Notes: a model not told the origin generated them from the sequence alone. A DNA stretch of 46,187 nt from Hydrogenophaga sp. (GCA_011391595.1 JAABQG010000025.1:1-46187); one strand, 5' to 3'. Counted from the first letter of the stretch, positions 25,385 through 34,641 are shown. Made by a program: numbers and translations.

Positions 25385-25398
25385 TTGATCTCGGTCAA
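25385..25398 (+). promoter_or_regulatory. FNR-box-like site before the Crp/Fnr gene
   Basis: TTGATCTCGGTCAA matches the full TTGA-N6-TCAA core and nine of ten positions of TTGAT-N4-ATCAA. It lies 38 bases upstream of the regulator's ATG at 25437, where a bound regulator would most likely block or control its own promoter. Confidence 0.6.
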
Positions 25399-25436
25399 TG
25401 CCTTGCGGTGTTTTGCGCGGCACAGTGGGCCCCATC

Positions 25437-26063
25437 ATGTTGCCGTTCAACTCATTCGATATTTCTTCCGAAGTCGAGACCCTTGCGCCGGGAACGCCGC
25501 TGCTGTGGCGATCGGTGGCCATGGATGAAGTCCTGCACGTGGATTCGGGCCGTGTGGCCTTGGGTCTGATGGAGGGTGACGTCCTGGCCCACCAGCTGGG
25601 CGTGGTCGAAGGCCCGTTCTGGCTTGAAGCCACGGCCGCCGTGTTGGGCCTGCCCAGCGCGGTAGATGGCATGGCGGAAACCGCCGTCACCTTGCGCCGT
25701 GTGCCACTTTCCACCTTCCAGGCCAGCCTCAACGCCCTGCCCAAGGCCGCGTTGGCCGTGCTGCACGACGTGGCGCAAGCCCATCGCCAGCAAACCGAAC
25801 TGGCGGTAAGCCGCCTGGCCAAGGATGCGGAAGCGCGATGCGCCGAATGGCTGCTGCGCCATGCGGAGCCGGCCGGTGAGGCTGGTTCGCTGTCCGTCAT
25901 GCTGCGCCAGCGCAAACGCCTGATTGCCGCGCAACTGGGCATCGCGCCCGAGACACTTTCACGCGTGCTGCGCCACCTGCGTGAACAGAGCCTGATCAGC
26001 GGCTCAGGGCGGGTCGTCAATCTGGTCGATCCTGGCGGCCTGCGTTCGCTGGCCGGCGTCTGA
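25437..26063 (+). CDS. Crp/Fnr family transcriptional regulator
   Basis: 208 residues. An N-terminal cyclic-nucleotide-binding-like beta-roll (about 8-110) and dimer helix (about 112-140) are followed by a winged helix. The recognition helix carries E172, S175 and R176 in APETLSRVLRHL, the same residues that FNR and its relatives use to read TTGAT half-sites. The N-terminus has no Cys cluster, so it does not hold an oxygen-sensing 4Fe-4S centre of the FNR kind; its signal is unknown and could be a small molecule, heme/NO (Dnr-like) or none. The upstream TTGATCTCGGTCAA fits autoregulation. It is convergent with the flavoprotein gene. Confidence 0.88.
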   Translation: MLPFNSFDISSEVETLAPGTPLLWRSVAMDEVLHVDSGRVALGLMEGDVLAHQLGVVEGPFWLEATAAVLGLPSAVDGMAETAVTLRRVPLSTFQASLNALPKAALAVLHDVAQAHRQQTELAVSRLAKDAEARCAEWLLRHAEPAGEAGSLSVMLRQRKRLIAAQLGIAPETLSRVLRHLREQSLISGSGRVVNLVDPGGLRSLAGV

Positions 26064-26089
26064 GTCTGCCTGCCGCCTTGCAGATACCT

Positions 26090-27229
26090 TTAGCGCACGC
26101 GCCGGGGTGACAGCGTAGCCGGGTCCACGCCGTGGCGGCGCAGTCCGTCGGGCAACGGGGTATCGCGCAGCAGCGCATCGGCCAGCGCACTGGCACCGGC
26201 CGCACTCTGGATGCCGTAGCCGCCTTGGGCGGCGAGCCAGAAGAATGCCGGGCAGGTGGCGTCGAAACCGATCACCATTTCCCCGTCGGGCACGAACGAG
26301 CGCAGGCCGGCCCAGGTGCTGGTCGGGCGGCGGATGGTCATCGTGCTCACCGATTCGATGCGGTGAATGCCCAGCGCAATGTCGAGCTCCTCGGGCACCA
26401 CATCGTGCGGCACCGTGGGGTCGGTGTTGGCAGGTGAGCCCAGCAGTTGCCCGGCATCGGGCTTGAAGTACCAGCTCTCATCCACGCCGACCACGGCCGG
26501 CCAGCCGGAGGCGTCCACGCCCTCGGGCGCCCTGAACGTGAACGCGCTGCGCCGGTGCGGCACCAGCCCTATGTGGGTTGCGCCGAACAGCGCCGCGAGT
26601 TCGTCGGCCCAGGCACCGGCCGCGTTGACGACCGTGCCTGCCCGAACGGCCGTGCCATCCGCAAATTCCAGCGTCCAGCGCTGGCCGTCGTGACCGGCGC
26701 GGGTGAGGGCGGCGCCCGTGCGCAGCATGCCGCCACCGGTTTCTCCGGCCTTGCGGAACCCGCGCAGGAAGCCCTGAAGCAGGGCATGGACGTCGATGTC
26801 CTGCGCACCGGGGTCGTAAAGCGCACCGTGAATCAGCTCGGGTCGCAGGCAGGGCACCCGCGCGAGCGTGGCTGTCGCGTCCAGCGTTTCGAGGTCCGGG
26901 CAGGTCGCGGCCAGTTCAGCGCGGGTGTACGCCAGGAGGGCCTCTTGCCCCGGCGTGGCCAGGTAGAGCGCGCCGCGGGCTTGCAGCAGCGCGGCATCGG
27001 TGAAGCCGACAGGGGGGTGCTCATAGAAATCGCGGCTGGCGCGGGTCAGCGCGCGCACCGCCGGCGGGCCGTAGCTTTCCATGAACATCGCGGCCGATCG
27101 CCCCGTCGAATGCGCGCCGGGCTGGCTTTCGCGCTCGATCAGCAGCACGCTGCGCTGACCGGCGAGGCGCCATGCGAGCGATGCCCCGGCAATGCCGGCG
27201 CCGAAGATGGCAATGTCGTATTCCTGCAT
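26090..27229 (-). CDS. FAD-dependent D-amino-acid dehydrogenase-like protein (DAO family)
   Basis: 379 residues. The N-terminal dinucleotide motif FGAGIAGASLAWRLAG is followed by GAHSTGRSAAMFMESYG and ALTRASRDFY, which resemble P. aeruginosa D-arginine dehydrogenase (DauA). A second FAD contact region, VVNAAGAWADELA, and the C-terminal GGYGIQSAAGASALADALL complete the DAO fold. It is likely a membrane-loosely-bound or cytoplasmic enzyme that oxidises a D-amino acid or similar amine to the keto acid. The start could also be 27238 (ATG) or 27244 (GTG); no strong ribosome site decides. It is divergent from the DsrE-family gene. Confidence 0.85.
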   Translation of the reverse strand: MQEYDIAIFGAGIAGASLAWRLAGQRSVLLIERESQPGAHSTGRSAAMFMESYGPPAVRALTRASRDFYEHPPVGFTDAALLQARGALYLATPGQEALLAYTRAELAATCPDLETLDATATLARVPCLRPELIHGALYDPGAQDIDVHALLQGFLRGFRKAGETGGGMLRTGAALTRAGHDGQRWTLEFADGTAVRAGTVVNAAGAWADELAALFGATHIGLVPHRRSAFTFRAPEGVDASGWPAVVGVDESWYFKPDAGQLLGSPANTDPTVPHDVVPEELDIALGIHRIESVSTMTIRRPTSTWAGLRSFVPDGEMVIGFDATCPAFFWLAAQGGYGIQSAAGASALADALLRDTPLPDGLRRHGVDPATLSPRRVR

Positions 27230-27284
27230 GGCGGCCATTTTCACACGGCCCTACACTGGGACTTCCACTGAACGGAGGCTTTCC

Positions 27285-27857
27285 ATGAATGGTTTCAAAG
27301 GCTTGCAGATTGGCTCGATGGCGCGCCTGGCCTTCGGAGCGAGTGCCTGGCTTCGGGTGCTCCTGCTGCTCCTGATGCTTGCTCCCGCATTCGTTCAACC
27401 GGTGCGGGCCCAGGCCACCCGGGTGCAGACGCCGTATGCCAACCCCAAGGCCATCGTCGACGTGTACCTCGACCACCCGGCCAAGATGGGCGCCGCGCTC
27501 TACTGGGTGCGTTCGCTGGTCAATCCGCTGACCGATGCACCCTACAGCCTGTTTGCCGAGGACATGAAGATCATCGTGCTGCTGCACGGCACCGAGCTCG
27601 TCACCGTGGCGCGCAAGAACGAGGCGAAGTACGAAGAGGTCGTGCAGCGCATGCGCTACTACGCGGCGCAGGGCGTGAAGTTCAAGGTCTGCGGCCTGGC
27701 GCTGCAGGACTACGGCTACACGGATGCCGACATGCAGCCCTTCATCGAGATCACCCCGTCGGCCATGACCGAACTGGTGCACTGGCAGAACCGGGGCTAT
27801 GCGCTGATCACGCCCCAGGTGCCGGACAAACGCCACTCGATCGAGGACATCCGCTGA
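27285..27857 (+). CDS. Exported DsrE-family protein
   Basis: 190 residues. GGAGG six bases upstream fixes the ATG at 27285. A long basic N-region and hydrophobic core ending VRAQA form a signal peptide (about 1-38). The rest fits the DsrE/DsrF-like fold: MKIIVLLHGTELVTVARKN, a helix, and VKFKVCGLALQDYGY with one Cys. Exported DsrE-like proteins are common in betaproteobacteria and their role is unknown; sulfur-relay function would need cytoplasmic location, so it is unlikely here. Confidence 0.83.
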   Translation: MNGFKGLQIGSMARLAFGASAWLRVLLLLLMLAPAFVQPVRAQATRVQTPYANPKAIVDVYLDHPAKMGAALYWVRSLVNPLTDAPYSLFAEDMKIIVLLHGTELVTVARKNEAKYEEVVQRMRYYAAQGVKFKVCGLALQDYGYTDADMQPFIEITPSAMTELVHWQNRGYALITPQVPDKRHSIEDIR

Positions 27858-27996
27858 CTCGGTAAGGCGGCGCAGCGACTCCCCGACAGAGCCGGATCGA
27901 CCGGTCTCTCCCATCCAGGGCGCAATTGCGTGCCGTCCGGTCACGGACTGTGGTTAAGCTACGGGTAAACCCCAATTAACAACAACGGGACTTCCC

Positions 27997-30717
27997 ATGA
28001 GTGTCCGCAACCTCGATTCCTTTTTTGAACCGTCCTCTGTAGCCGTCATCGGCGCGTCCAGCCGGCCCGCCAGCGTGGGCGCCACCGTCTGGCGCAACCT
28101 GACGCAGGGCGCCTTCAGGGGGCCGGCGTTTGCGGTCAACCCGAAATATGCCGAGCTTGAGGGGCGCCCGTGTCATGCGCGAGTGGCCGATCTGCCGGAC
28201 GTGCCGGAACTGGCCGTGATCTGCACTCCGCCGGACACCGTGGCGGGCTTGATCACCGAGCTGGCCACGCTCGGCACGCGGGCGGCCGTGGTGCTGACGG
28301 CCGGCATGTCAGGCGAACAGAAGCAGGCCATGCTCGACGCCGCCCGTCCGCGCCTGCTGCGCCTGCTGGGGCCCAACTGCATCGGCCTGCTGGCGCCCCA
28401 CATCGGCCTGAACGCGAGCTTTGCGCACATCGATGCGAAGCCGGGCGAGCTGGCCTTCGTGTCACAGTCGGGCGCGCTGGTCACGGCCATGCTGGACTGG
28501 GCCGACGCGCAGCGCATTGGCTTTTCGCATTTCGTTTCGCTGGGCGAACATGCCGACGTGGACTTTGGCGACATGCTGGATTACCTGGCCACCGATGCGC
28601 GAACCCGCGCCATCCTGCTCTATGTCGAATCGGTCGAGTCGCCGCGCAAGTTCATGTCGGCCGCGCGAGCGGCGGCGCGCAACAAGCCCGTCATCGTCAT
28701 CAAGAGCGGCCGCTCCACGCAGGGACAGCGCGCTGCGGCTTCACACACCGGCGCCCTTGCAGGTTCCGACGCCGTGTACGAGGCCGCCATCGCCCGCGCT
28801 GGCATGCTGCGCGTGAACAGCCTGCAGGAGCTGTTCCTCGCGGCTGAGACGCTGGCGCGCTTTCGCACCAACCGCAGCGAGTCGCTCACCATCCTCACCA
28901 ACGGTGGCGGCGCCGGCGTGATGGCGGCCGACGCGGCGGCCCAGGTCAATGTGCCGCTGGCCGAGCTGGGCGTGTCCACGCTGGAGCGGCTCGAAACCGT
29001 GCTGCCGGGGAACTGGTCTCATGGCAACCCGGTGGACATCATCGGTGACGCGCCGGTGGCGCGCTACATGGACGCCTTGCAGGTGCTGTGTGACGACACG
29101 GCGGCCGGCGCAATCCTGTTCATTCATGCGCCCACGGCTATCGTGCCCAGCGCCGACATCGCGCGGGCGCTGGCGGCGGTGCCGCAGAGCACGACGGCGC
29201 GTCTCATGGGCTGCTGGCTCGGCGGGCACGGTGTCGAGGCCGCACGGCAGATTTTCAAGGACGCGGGCATCGCCGATTTCCCCACGCCCGAGGAGGCCGT
29301 GCGTGCTTTTTCCATGCTCGTGAATTACCACCGTAACCAGGCCGAGCTGATGGAGGCGCCGTCGGTGGTGCCGCGCGGCACGCCACCCGAAGCGGCACCG
29401 GACACGGCGGCGGTCCGGGCTCTCGTGCGCGATGCGCTGGCCAACGGGCGCGAGATGCTGACCGAGCCCGAGGCCAAGGCCGTCCTCGACGCCTACCGCA
29501 TCCCGGTCGTGGCCACGCGGGTGGTGCCGGCCGATCCTGCCGCAGCGGCCGACATGGCCAGCCAGATCGGCTTTCCCGTGGCACTGAAGATCCTGTCACC
29601 CGACATTTCGCACAAGTCCGATGTCGGCGGCGTCGCGCTGGGGCTGGACAACATGGATGCCGTGCGCGAGGCGGCGCAGACCATGCTGGCGCGCGTGCAC
29701 CGATGGCGTCCCGAGGCGCGCCTGGACGGCTTCACGGTGCAGGCGCTGGTGCGGCGCAACCATGTGCAGGAAATCATCGTGGGCGCCACCATCGACCGCG
29801 TCTTCGGTCCGGTGATCCTGTTCGGCCAGGGCGGCACAGCGGTCGAGGTGACGGCCGACCGGGCCGTGGCACTGCCACCCTTGAACGTGCCGCTGGCCCG
29901 GGCGCTGGTGTCTCGCACGAGGGTGTCACGCCTGCTGCAGGGCTGGCGCGACACGCCGGCTGCAAACCTGGACGCGGTCTATGCCGCAATGATGGCGGTC
30001 TCACAGCTACTGGCTGATATTCCCGAGCTGGCCGAACTCGACATCAACCCGCTGATCGTCAACCACGAAGGGGTGATGGCGCTGGACGCGCGCATCCGGC
30101 TGTCTTCTGCAAAGCCGGCCGGCGCGGCGAACTTTGCCATCCGGCCCTATCCGTCCGAACTGGCCGAGACGCTGGCGTGGAACGGCCGTACGGTGGAACT
30201 GCGCCCGATCCGGCCGGAAGATGAAGCCGGGCATGTCGAATTTCTTACGAACCTGGACCCGGAAGACGTGCGCATGCGGGTGTTCTACAGCCGTCGCACC
30301 ATGGAGCGCAGCGAACTGGCCCGGCTGACGCAGATCGACTACACGCGCGAAATGGCCTTCATCGCGGTCGCGCCGGGGCCGGACGGCGCGCCGCAGACCC
30401 TGGGCGTGGCCCGCGCGCTGGCCGACCCGGACAACACCAGCGCCGAGTTCGGCATCATCGTGCGCTCCGAACTCAAGGGTTCCGGACTGGGGCGGCTGCT
30501 GATGGACAAGCTGATCGCCTACCTGCGAGCCAGCGGCACGCAGCAACTCGTGGCCACCGTGTTGCGTGAAAACGAGCGCATGCTGGAATTGTCCCGCGAG
30601 CTCGGATTCAGGGATGCCGAGGTCCAGCCCGAGCACGTGACCCGGGACATCGTGCTGGACCTGCAGGCGCCGGCCATGGCCGGCGACCGCGCTTCGGCAG
30701 CGCTCAGCGCGCCTTGA
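27997..30717 (+). CDS. PatZ/Pka-like NDP-forming acyl-CoA synthetase fused to GNAT acetyltransferase
   Basis: 906 residues. The domains in order are: CoA-binding Rossmann (about 8-135, SVAVIGASSRPASVG), succinyl-CoA-ligase-like (about 145-290), linker, ATP-grasp (about 475-700) and C-terminal GNAT (about 720-885, with acetyl-CoA loop LKGSGLGRLLMDKLI). This is the architecture of protein lysine acetyltransferases PatZ/Pat that control acetyl-CoA synthetase. The motif SHTGALAGSD with His250 is the phosphohistidine site of active ADP-forming synthetases. As I recall, that His is lost in Salmonella Pat, so here the synthetase half may still be active. ATG at 27997. Its last 14 bases overlap the convergent xdhB end. 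Confidence 0.93.
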   Translation: MSVRNLDSFFEPSSVAVIGASSRPASVGATVWRNLTQGAFRGPAFAVNPKYAELEGRPCHARVADLPDVPELAVICTPPDTVAGLITELATLGTRAAVVLTAGMSGEQKQAMLDAARPRLLRLLGPNCIGLLAPHIGLNASFAHIDAKPGELAFVSQSGALVTAMLDWADAQRIGFSHFVSLGEHADVDFGDMLDYLATDARTRAILLYVESVESPRKFMSAARAAARNKPVIVIKSGRSTQGQRAAASHTGALAGSDAVYEAAIARAGMLRVNSLQELFLAAETLARFRTNRSESLTILTNGGGAGVMAADAAAQVNVPLAELGVSTLERLETVLPGNWSHGNPVDIIGDAPVARYMDALQVLCDDTAAGAILFIHAPTAIVPSADIARALAAVPQSTTARLMGCWLGGHGVEAARQIFKDAGIADFPTPEEAVRAFSMLVNYHRNQAELMEAPSVVPRGTPPEAAPDTAAVRALVRDALANGREMLTEPEAKAVLDAYRIPVVATRVVPADPAAAADMASQIGFPVALKILSPDISHKSDVGGVALGLDNMDAVREAAQTMLARVHRWRPEARLDGFTVQALVRRNHVQEIIVGATIDRVFGPVILFGQGGTAVEVTADRAVALPPLNVPLARALVSRTRVSRLLQGWRDTPAANLDAVYAAMMAVSQLLADIPELAELDINPLIVNHEGVMALDARIRLSSAKPAGAANFAIRPYPSELAETLAWNGRTVELRPIRPEDEAGHVEFLTNLDPEDVRMRVFYSRRTMERSELARLTQIDYTREMAFIAVAPGPDGAPQTLGVARALADPDNTSAEFGIIVRSELKGSGLGRLLMDKLIAYLRASGTQQLVATVLRENERMLELSRELGFRDAEVQPEHVTRDIVLDLQAPAMAGDRASAALSAP

Positions 30718-33019
30718 GACCCGACAGCACCCGTTCCGCCGTGGCGGGTGCATCCATCCTGGCGATGCCATCGCCGCGCGCCGCGGCCACGGCGTCGCGC
30801 ACGGCCTCCCAGACGCTGATGGCCAGCATGAAGGGCGGCTCGCCGACAGCCTTGCTGCCGAAGACGTTGTCCTCGCGGTTGGGCTCGGGCCAGAAGTCCA
30901 CCTTGAAGTGCGCGGGCACATCGCCGGCGGTAGGGATCTTGTAGGTGCTCGGCGCGTGGGTGGCGAGGCGCCCCTTCGCATCCCAGACCAGTTCCTCGGT
31001 GGTGAGCCAGCCCATGCCCTGCACGAACCCGCCTTCGATCTGGCCGATGTCGATGGCCGGGTTGATGGGGGTTCCCACGTCGTGCAGGATGTCCACCTTC
31101 AGCACGCGGCTCTCGCCGGTGAATGTGTCGATCACCACTTCGGTGCAGGCCGCGCCATAGGCGAAGTAATAGAAGGGCCGGCCGGTCAGCGTGGCCTTGT
31201 CGTAGTGGATCTTGGGCGTGCGATAGAAGCCGTCGCTCCAGAGCTGGATGCGGTTGGCGTAGGCCAGTCTGACGACATCGTCGAAGGCGTGGCTGGCCTT
31301 GGGCGAGCTGACCCGCCCGCCCGCGAGGCGCACGGCGCCCGCGCCGCAGCCGTCCATCCCCGCGACGAAGGCCGCCAGATTGTCGCGCACGTTGCGCGCG
31401 GCGAACTGCGCGGCGCGGCCGTTGAGGTCGGTGCCGCTGGAGGCTGCGGTGGCGCTGGCGTTGGGCACCCGGGCCGTGTCGCTGGCGCTGACCAGCACAC
31501 GCTCGAAGGGCACGCCGAGTTCGTCGGCCACGATCTGCGCCACCTTGGTGTGCAGGCCCTGGCCCATTTCGGTGCCGCCATGGTTCACCATCACGCTGCC
31601 GTCGGTGTACACATGCACCAGCGCGCCGGCCTGGTTGAACAGTGTGGCGGTGAAGCTGATGCCGAACTTCACCGGCGTGAGCGCCAGGCCGCGCTTGAGC
31701 ACCGGGCTCTGCGCGTTCCAGGCGGCGATCTGCCTGCGGCGCTCGCGGTACGACGACGTTGCTTCCAGCTTCGACAGCAGCGGCTGCAGGATGTTGTCTT
31801 CCACCGGCATCTGGTAATGGGTGGTGTTGCGCTCGGTAATCCCGTAGAGGTTGCGCTGGCGCACGTCCAGCGCGTCCCGCCCCAGATACCGCGCGATGTC
31901 GCCCAGCAGCGTCTCGATGGCGATCACGCCCTGCGGCCCGCCGAAGCCTCGGAACGCCGTGTGGCTCTGGGTGTTTGTCTTGCAGCGGTACGAGGCGATC
32001 TCCACGTCGCTGAGGAAATAGGCGTTGTCGGCGTGGAAGACCGCGCGGTCGGCCACCGGGCCGGACAGGTCGGCGCTGAAGCCGCAGTTGGCCAGCATGG
32101 TGAGCTTCAGGCCGGTGATCAGCCCGGCGTCGTCGAAGCCCACGCTGTAGTGGTAAGCAAAGGGATGGCGCTTGCCGGTGATCATGAAGTCGTCGTCGCG
32201 GTCCAGCCGCATCTTCACAGGGCATTTCAGCTTGTTCGCCGCGATGGCCGCCCAGACCGCGAGGTGGCCGGACTGTGTTTCCTTGCCGCCGAAGCCGCCG
32301 CCCATGCGCCGGCATTCCACCTGAACGCGGTGGTTGTCCAGGCCCAGCGCATGCGACACCCAGTGCTGGGCCTCGCCGGGGTGCTGGGTGCTGGAGTACA
32401 CGAGCCACTGCGCCTGCTCCTTCGGCAGCACGTAGGCGATCTGCCCCTCCAGGTAGAAATGCTCCTGGCCGCCGACCTCGAACTGGCCTTGCAGCGTGTG
32501 CGTGGCGCGCGCCAGGCCCGCTGCCGCGTCGCCGCGCTTCACGATCACGGGCGGCAGCACGAAGCTCTGCGCGGCCATGGCCTGGTGCACCGTCAGCACG
32601 GCGGGCAAGGCTTCGATATCCAGCACCACCTTTCGCGCGGCCTTGCGCGCCTGCATCACGGTGTCGGCCACCACCAGGCCGATCACCTGGCCCACGTGCT
32701 GCACCGTGTCCAGCGCGAAGATGGGCTCGTCGTGCGCGAAGGCGGCCAGGACGGTGTCGCCGGGGATGTCGCGCGCCAGCACCACGTCGCGCACGCCGGG
32801 CATGGCCAGCGCTGCCCGAGTGTCCACACCTTTCAGGCGGCCGTGCGCCACTGGCGACAGGATGGGCGCCGCGTGCAGCGTGCCGCGCACTTCCGCGATG
32901 TCGTCGATGTAGGGCGCTGCGCCCGCCACCTGGGCGGCGGCGCTTTCATGGGCGCGGGAGGCGCCGCAGGCGGGCAGGGCGGTGACGGGGGCGATGGGTG
33001 AGGGCGCAGCGGTTTTCAT
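30704..33019 (-). CDS. xdhB: Xanthine dehydrogenase, molybdopterin-binding subunit
   Basis: 771-residue large subunit of bacterial xanthine dehydrogenase, oxidising hypoxanthine and xanthine to urate with XdhA. Molybdenum-site features are visible: QEHFYLEGQ, RRMGGGFGGKETQ, TAFRGFGGPQG with the substrate Arg, the GTEMGQGLHTK loop, and GEPPFMLAISVWEAVRDA containing the catalytic base Glu. Its start overlaps the xdhA stop as ATGA (33016-33019), so the two are translationally coupled. No xdhC chaperone gene is present in the window. Its 3' end overlaps the convergent PatZ-like gene by 14 bases. Confidence 0.96.
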   Translation of the reverse strand: MKTAAPSPIAPVTALPACGASRAHESAAAQVAGAAPYIDDIAEVRGTLHAAPILSPVAHGRLKGVDTRAALAMPGVRDVVLARDIPGDTVLAAFAHDEPIFALDTVQHVGQVIGLVVADTVMQARKAARKVVLDIEALPAVLTVHQAMAAQSFVLPPVIVKRGDAAAGLARATHTLQGQFEVGGQEHFYLEGQIAYVLPKEQAQWLVYSSTQHPGEAQHWVSHALGLDNHRVQVECRRMGGGFGGKETQSGHLAVWAAIAANKLKCPVKMRLDRDDDFMITGKRHPFAYHYSVGFDDAGLITGLKLTMLANCGFSADLSGPVADRAVFHADNAYFLSDVEIASYRCKTNTQSHTAFRGFGGPQGVIAIETLLGDIARYLGRDALDVRQRNLYGITERNTTHYQMPVEDNILQPLLSKLEATSSYRERRRQIAAWNAQSPVLKRGLALTPVKFGISFTATLFNQAGALVHVYTDGSVMVNHGGTEMGQGLHTKVAQIVADELGVPFERVLVSASDTARVPNASATAASSGTDLNGRAAQFAARNVRDNLAAFVAGMDGCGAGAVRLAGGRVSSPKASHAFDDVVRLAYANRIQLWSDGFYRTPKIHYDKATLTGRPFYYFAYGAACTEVVIDTFTGESRVLKVDILHDVGTPINPAIDIGQIEGGFVQGMGWLTTEELVWDAKGRLATHAPSTYKIPTAGDVPAHFKVDFWPEPNREDNVFGSKAVGEPPFMLAISVWEAVRDAVAAARGDGIARMDAPATAERVLSGLKAR

Positions 33020-34641
33020 GCCCGGTCCTCCAGCGACAGTGTTTCAAGGGATACGTTGGACAAGCCCTGGATTTCCAGCCAGAAGCGCCGCAGCAGGCTG
33101 CCCAGTACCTCGCGCCGGTAGGCCGCCGAGGCCCGCATGTCCGAGATCGGCTCGAATTCGGCTTGCAAGACGGCACTTGCCTGCTCGAAAGTGGCATTCG
33201 CCAGCGTCATATGGCGCAAGCATGCTTCTGTTTTTGCAGCGCGCACCGGTGTGGCCGCGACGCCGCCGACGCCGATGGAGGCGCTCAGGATGCGTTCGCC
33301 GTCGACGCGCAGACTCACCGCCAGGCAGACGGCCGAGATGTCGTCCTCGAAGCGCTTGGAGATCTTGTAGACCCTCATGAATTCGACCCCCACGCTTGCC
33401 ACTTCGTGTGCTTCGCTGCCCCCCGAGGGGGCGCTCGCTTGCTTGGGGCGGCCCGGCGCTGTACTCGGCTCGCCTGCCACCGGCAGCGGCACCTTGATCC
33501 AGGCCAGCACCTCATCCGGGGCCATGAGGTTCTGGCGGTAGCCGGTGTAGAGCTGCTCCAAGGGCAATTCGCGTGAAAACTGCCGGCCGTCGCGCTGGCT
33601 CATCAGGACCACGTTGGCGCCCAGGGCGATCAGCAGCGGCATCGAGTCGCCGATGGGCGAGCCGTTGGCCACGTTGCCGCCCAGCGTGCCCGAGTTGCGC
33701 ACCGGCAGGCCGGCAAAGCGCTGGGCGAACGTCTGCAACTGCGGCCGGTCCGCCACCAGCGCGTCAAACGCATCCGCCAGGGTGACGGCGGCACCGATGG
33801 CGATGTGGTGCGGGTAGCGCTCCACCTGGCGCAGCTCGGCCACGCGGGTGACGTCGAGCACCTGGGCGAAACCGCGGTGCTGCTTGGTGACCCACAGGCC
33901 CACATCGGTGCAGCCGGCGACGATCTGCGCGTCGGGGTGCATTCGGCGCAGCGCCAGCAGCTCTGAGAGGTTTTTCGGGGTCATGTAGACCGAATTCAGG
34001 TCCAGATTGGCACTTCCCCATCGTGGAATGGACTTCAGTTGCTCCAGTTTTGAGAGCAATTCGGGTTCCTTCACGCGGCGGACAGGGAACTGATGCATGG
34101 ATTGCGCCGCGTCGAGGATCGGCCGGTAGCCGGTGCAGCGGCACAGGTTGCCGGACAGGGCGGCCTGGGCTTGTTCGCGAGTGACGGACTCTCCATGGCA
34201 GACCCGGTTCTGGTACAGACCGAACAGGCTCATCACGAAACCCGGGGTGCAGAAGCCGCACTGGGAGCCGTGGCACTGCACCATCGCCTCCTGCACGGGG
34301 TGCAAGCCTGCTGCGCGGGCGGGGGGCGTTGTTGCGCCTTCAACTCCTGGCGGCTGGATCAGGGAGTCGGCGTCGAGGTCTTCCACGGTCCACAGCGCCA
34401 GGCCGTCAATCGAATGCGCCAGCCGGATGCAGGCGTTGATGGCACGGTATTGCATCTGGCCGGCCACGGCCTCGCCCAGCACCACGGTGCAGGCGCCGCA
34501 GTCACCTTCGCCGCAGCCCTCCTTGGTGCCGGTGCCGCCGAGGTCTTCGCGCAGCACTTCCAGCAAGGTGCGGGTGGGTGGTACATTGACCAGCGTCACG
34601 GCCTGGCCGCGCCGGATGAACCGGATGTTCGGGTTTGTCAT
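33016..34641 (-). CDS. xdhA: Xanthine dehydrogenase, iron-sulfur/FAD subunit
   Basis: 541 residues. AAGGA eight bases upstream supports the ATG at 34641. The N-terminal plant-type 2Fe-2S cluster (CGEGDCGACTVV) is followed by a second 2Fe-2S domain (CGFCTPGF and NLCRCTGYRP), then the FAD-binding domain (IVAGCTDVGLWVTK, GNVANGSPIGDSMP) and the CO-dehydrogenase flavoprotein C-terminal domain (YKISKRFEDDISAV). Electrons pass from XdhB through these to NAD+. Oddity: residues about 392-418 are an extra low-complexity segment, encoded by DNA that looks like an interspersed repeat and inserted in frame just before the YKISKR strand. Divergent from the LysR gene with 85 bases between. Confidence 0.95.
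   Translation of the reverse strand: MTNPNIRFIRRGQAVTLVNVPPTRTLLEVLREDLGGTGTKEGCGEGDCGACTVVLGEAVAGQMQYRAINACIRLAHSIDGLALWTVEDLDADSLIQPPGVEGATTPPARAAGLHPVQEAMVQCHGSQCGFCTPGFVMSLFGLYQNRVCHGESVTREQAQAALSGNLCRCTGYRPILDAAQSMHQFPVRRVKEPELLSKLEQLKSIPRWGSANLDLNSVYMTPKNLSELLALRRMHPDAQIVAGCTDVGLWVTKQHRGFAQVLDVTRVAELRQVERYPHHIAIGAAVTLADAFDALVADRPQLQTFAQRFAGLPVRNSGTLGGNVANGSPIGDSMPLLIALGANVVLMSQRDGRQFSRELPLEQLYTGYRQNLMAPDEVLAWIKVPLPVAGEPSTAPGRPKQASAPSGGSEAHEVASVGVEFMRVYKISKRFEDDISAVCLAVSLRVDGERILSASIGVGGVAATPVRAAKTEACLRHMTLANATFEQASAVLQAEFEPISDMRASAAYRREVLGSLLRRFWLEIQGLSNVSLETLSLEDRA
33386..33468. repeat. Interspersed GC-rich repeat inserted in xdhA
   Basis: About 83 bases within xdhA, containing the inverted repeat GCCCCC-CGA-GGGGGC (33418-33432) and GCTTGGGGCGGCCCGG. 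I recall near-identical elements between genes in Comamonadaceae genomes. It adds about 27 residues without breaking the frame. Only one copy was noticed in this window. Confidence 0.5.

Noticed and set aside
27285..27857. DsrE-family protein as part of a cytoplasmic sulfur relay
   Set aside because: A clear signal peptide exports it, and no dsrF/dsrH/tusBCD partner is near.
30908..33001. A 697-codon open frame on the plus strand opposite xdhB
   Set aside because: Long antisense frames are expected at this GC content; the product is His/Arg/Ala-rich with no domain, and xdhB on the other strand is unmistakable.
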